From the NCBI GenBank assembly GCA_003165465.1, contig PLUM01000113.1, positions 37,196 to 101,195 of the forward strand: DNA of 64,000 nucleotides. Reading direction: 5' to 3'. The translations under genes were made by a program, and so were the position numbers. The DNA comes from Acidobacteriota bacterium. Lineage in GTDB: Bacteria; Acidobacteriota; Terriglobia; Acidiferrales; UBA7541. Under the pieces are notes generated by a model. That model saw nothing but the letters and a program-made list of their open reading frames with translations. It was not told where the DNA came from and did no database searches. Positions 62,455-64,000 of this stretch are shown one piece after another (position 1 is the stretch's first letter; every line of letters starts with the position of its first letter).

Positions 62455-64000
62455 ATGATTCGCAGACTCGTGGATTTCGCCCTCGAGAATCGCTTCATGG
62501 TCCTTGCGGCTGCGCTCCTGCTTTTTGGATGGGGGGCGATTTCGTTCCATCAGCTGCCGATCGAAGCGTATCCCGATGTGGCGGACAATTATGTGGAAAT
62601 CATCACGCAGTGGCCGGGCATCTCCGCGGAACAAATCGAGCAGCAGGTCACCATTCCCCTCGAAATCGCAATGAACGGCGTCCCTCACGTGGTTCATTTG
62701 CGGTCGTTCTCCCTGTTCGGCCTCTCCGACCTGAAGTTGATTTTCGACGATGATGAGGAAAACGCCTGGAACCGTGAGCGAGTTCTCGAACGGCTATCGC
62801 AAGTCACCCTGCCGCCTGGGGTAATTCCGCAGATGGGAACGGATTGGAGTCCGGTTGGCCAGATCTACTTCTTCACCCTGAAAAGCACCAATCCCCAGTA
62901 TGACGCGATGGATTTGAAATCGATCGAGGATTGGATTGTCGAGAAAAACTTAAAATCAGTTCCCGACATTGTCGATGTTGCAAGTTTCGGCGGGCCCACG
63001 CGCGAGTATCAGGTTCGCCTCGATCCCACGAAACTGATCTCCTACGGTCTCAGCATCGCCCAGGTGGAGCAACAGCTCACCAACAACAATACAAATGCGG
63101 GCGGAAGTTTCATCGAAGCCGGCCAACAGCAAATTAATATCCGGGAAGTTGGACTGATCCGAAATGTTCGCGATATTGAAAACACAGTCCTCACGGCCAA
63201 GAATGGCACTGCGCTCCAAGTCAAGGATATTGCCGTGGTAGCCCAGGGCCCGAAAATCAGGCTCGGCCAATTCGCTCGCGCAATCCATCGCGAAGACGGC
63301 AAGATCGTCGACAATGACGATGTCATTTCAGGGATCGTGCTCTTGCGCAAGGGCGCGAATGCGGATGACGCACTCGCGGGAATCCATGCCAAGGTAAAGG
63401 AGCTGAACGATCGCATTTTGCCCCCTGGCGTGAAAATCGTTCCATTCATCGACCGCAGCGATTTGGTGCGCTTCACGACGCACACCGTTCTCCGCAACCT
63501 CACGGAAGGCATCCTTCTGGTAGTGATCGTCCTCTTTCTGTTTGTCGGGAATGTCCGCGCGGCCATCATTGTCGCTCTTACAATTCCATTTGCATTATTG
63601 TTCGCCGCAACGTGCCTCAACCTGAAGGGCATTCCCGCAAACCTGCTCTCTCTGGGCGCGCTGGATTTTGGAATGGTCGTGGATGGCGCGGTAGTGATGA
63701 TTGAGAACATCGTTCGGCACCTGACGCATCCGAACAATGTTTCAAGAAAACCAATGGAAATCATTCGGGAAGCCGCGCATGAGGTGCAGAGGCCGGTCTT
63801 TTACGCCATCGCCATCATCATCACCGCTTATCTGCCCATCTTCACGTTGCAGCGAGTCGAGGGGAGGCTGTTCAGGCCCATGGCCTGGACGGTGGCGTTT
63901 GCCCTCCTCGGGGCGCTGATTTTTTCGATGCTCATCGCCCCGGTTCTTACCACCCTGTTTTTTCGTGAAGGGGTTAGGGAGTGGCGCAACCCGGCGATGG
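62455..64000 (+). CDS. RND efflux pump, CusA/CzcA heavy-metal type (N-terminal part)
   Basis: Starts at the ATG one base after the adaptor stop and runs off the right edge, about 515 residues. The first membrane helix (FMVLAAALLLFGWGAISFHQ) and the porter-domain text QWPGISAEQIEQQVTIPLEI are followed by the region LGALDFGMVVDGAVVMIENI in the fourth helix, where CzcA/CusA-type pumps carry the D-F-G-x-x-V-D-G proton-relay motif. It exports metal ions, probably Co/Zn/Cd or Cu/Ag; the specificity determinants are mostly outside the window. An outer-membrane factor should follow. Confidence 0.93.
   Translation, partial: MIRRLVDFALENRFMVLAAALLLFGWGAISFHQLPIEAYPDVADNYVEIITQWPGISAEQIEQQVTIPLEIAMNGVPHVVHLRSFSLFGLSDLKLIFDDDEENAWNRERVLERLSQVTLPPGVIPQMGTDWSPVGQIYFFTLKSTNPQYDAMDLKSIEDWIVEKNLKSVPDIVDVASFGGPTREYQVRLDPTKLISYGLSIAQVEQQLTNNNTNAGGSFIEAGQQQINIREVGLIRNVRDIENTVLTAKNGTALQVKDIAVVAQGPKIRLGQFARAIHREDGKIVDNDDVISGIVLLRKGANADDALAGIHAKVKELNDRILPPGVKIVPFIDRSDLVRFTTHTVLRNLTEGILLVVIVLFLFVGNVRAAIIVALTIPFALLFAATCLNLKGIPANLLSLGALDFGMVVDGAVVMIENIVRHLTHPNNVSRKPMEIIREAAHEVQRPVFYAIAIIITAYLPIFTLQRVEGRLFRPMAWTVAFALLGALIFSMLIAPVLTTLFFREGVREWRNPAM

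Overview
The window looks like chromosomal DNA of an Acidobacteriota-type bacterium. This is inferred from two very large Oar-like TonB-dependent receptors with an N-terminal carboxypeptidase-regulatory domain, a fused beta-alpha acetyl-CoA carboxylase carboxyltransferase, many dispersed extragenic palindromes, and gene content typical of soil Acidobacteriota. No rRNA or other taxonomic marker is present, so the assignment is tentative.

Region 1 (1-13,242) is the right-hand part of an integrated mobile element. It carries a clamp-loader-like AAA+ fragment, an ArdC antirestriction protein, cargo genes (an SMP-30-type lactonase broken by one stop codon, a small secreted protein, an RHS remnant joined to an HNH nuclease with a convergent controller-like regulator, a TPR/PEGA lipid-exported or periplasmic protein), an XRE/nucleotidyltransferase pair with a textbook promoter-operator, an iteron-like repeat array, a P-loop replication/helicase-like protein, an excisionase-like HTH protein, a CGNR-like zinc-finger protein and a tyrosine recombinase. 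It ends at a 45-bp copy of the 3' half of a tRNA-Cys gene, the probable att site. The other end and the intact tRNA should lie left of the window.

Region 2 (13.2-34.7 kb) is core or lightly accessory chromosome: an MmcB-like nuclease, an M32 carboxypeptidase, a universal-stress/DUF302/PIG-L deacetylase group, a lytic transglycosylase, a 1-Cys peroxiredoxin, a membrane HD-GYP-like protein, a TonB receptor followed upstream by a two-haem cytochrome fused to a Vgb-like beta-propeller, an ABC ATPase, ilvB-ilvN, a threonine 3-dehydrogenase and fused accD-accA.

Region 3 (34.7-47.6 kb) is one exopolysaccharide/O-antigen-type locus on the minus strand. Read in the direction of transcription it is: UpxY/RfaH-like antiterminator, acyltransferase 3, Wza-like export protein, Wzz/BY-kinase, flippase, GT4, LbH acetyltransferase, Wzy/ligase, GT2, and polyprenyl-phosphate sugar transferase. 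A divergent LuxR-type regulator with a degenerate receiver domain sits opposite the antiterminator.

Region 4 (47.7-64 kb) holds a carboxymuconolactone decarboxylase-like protein, a second TonB receptor closed by two strong terminators, a divergent amidohydrolase / Tat-exported FAD oxidoreductase pair, a three-gene cassette of unknown function next to tRNA-Lys (the best candidate in the window for an undescribed conserved system), a DHH phosphoesterase, a zinc-ribbon DUF4870 membrane protein, and the start of an RND metal-efflux operon that runs off the right edge.

At least four families of extragenic inverted repeats are scattered through regions 2-4 and are absent from the mobile element, which supports the boundary near 13.24 kb.
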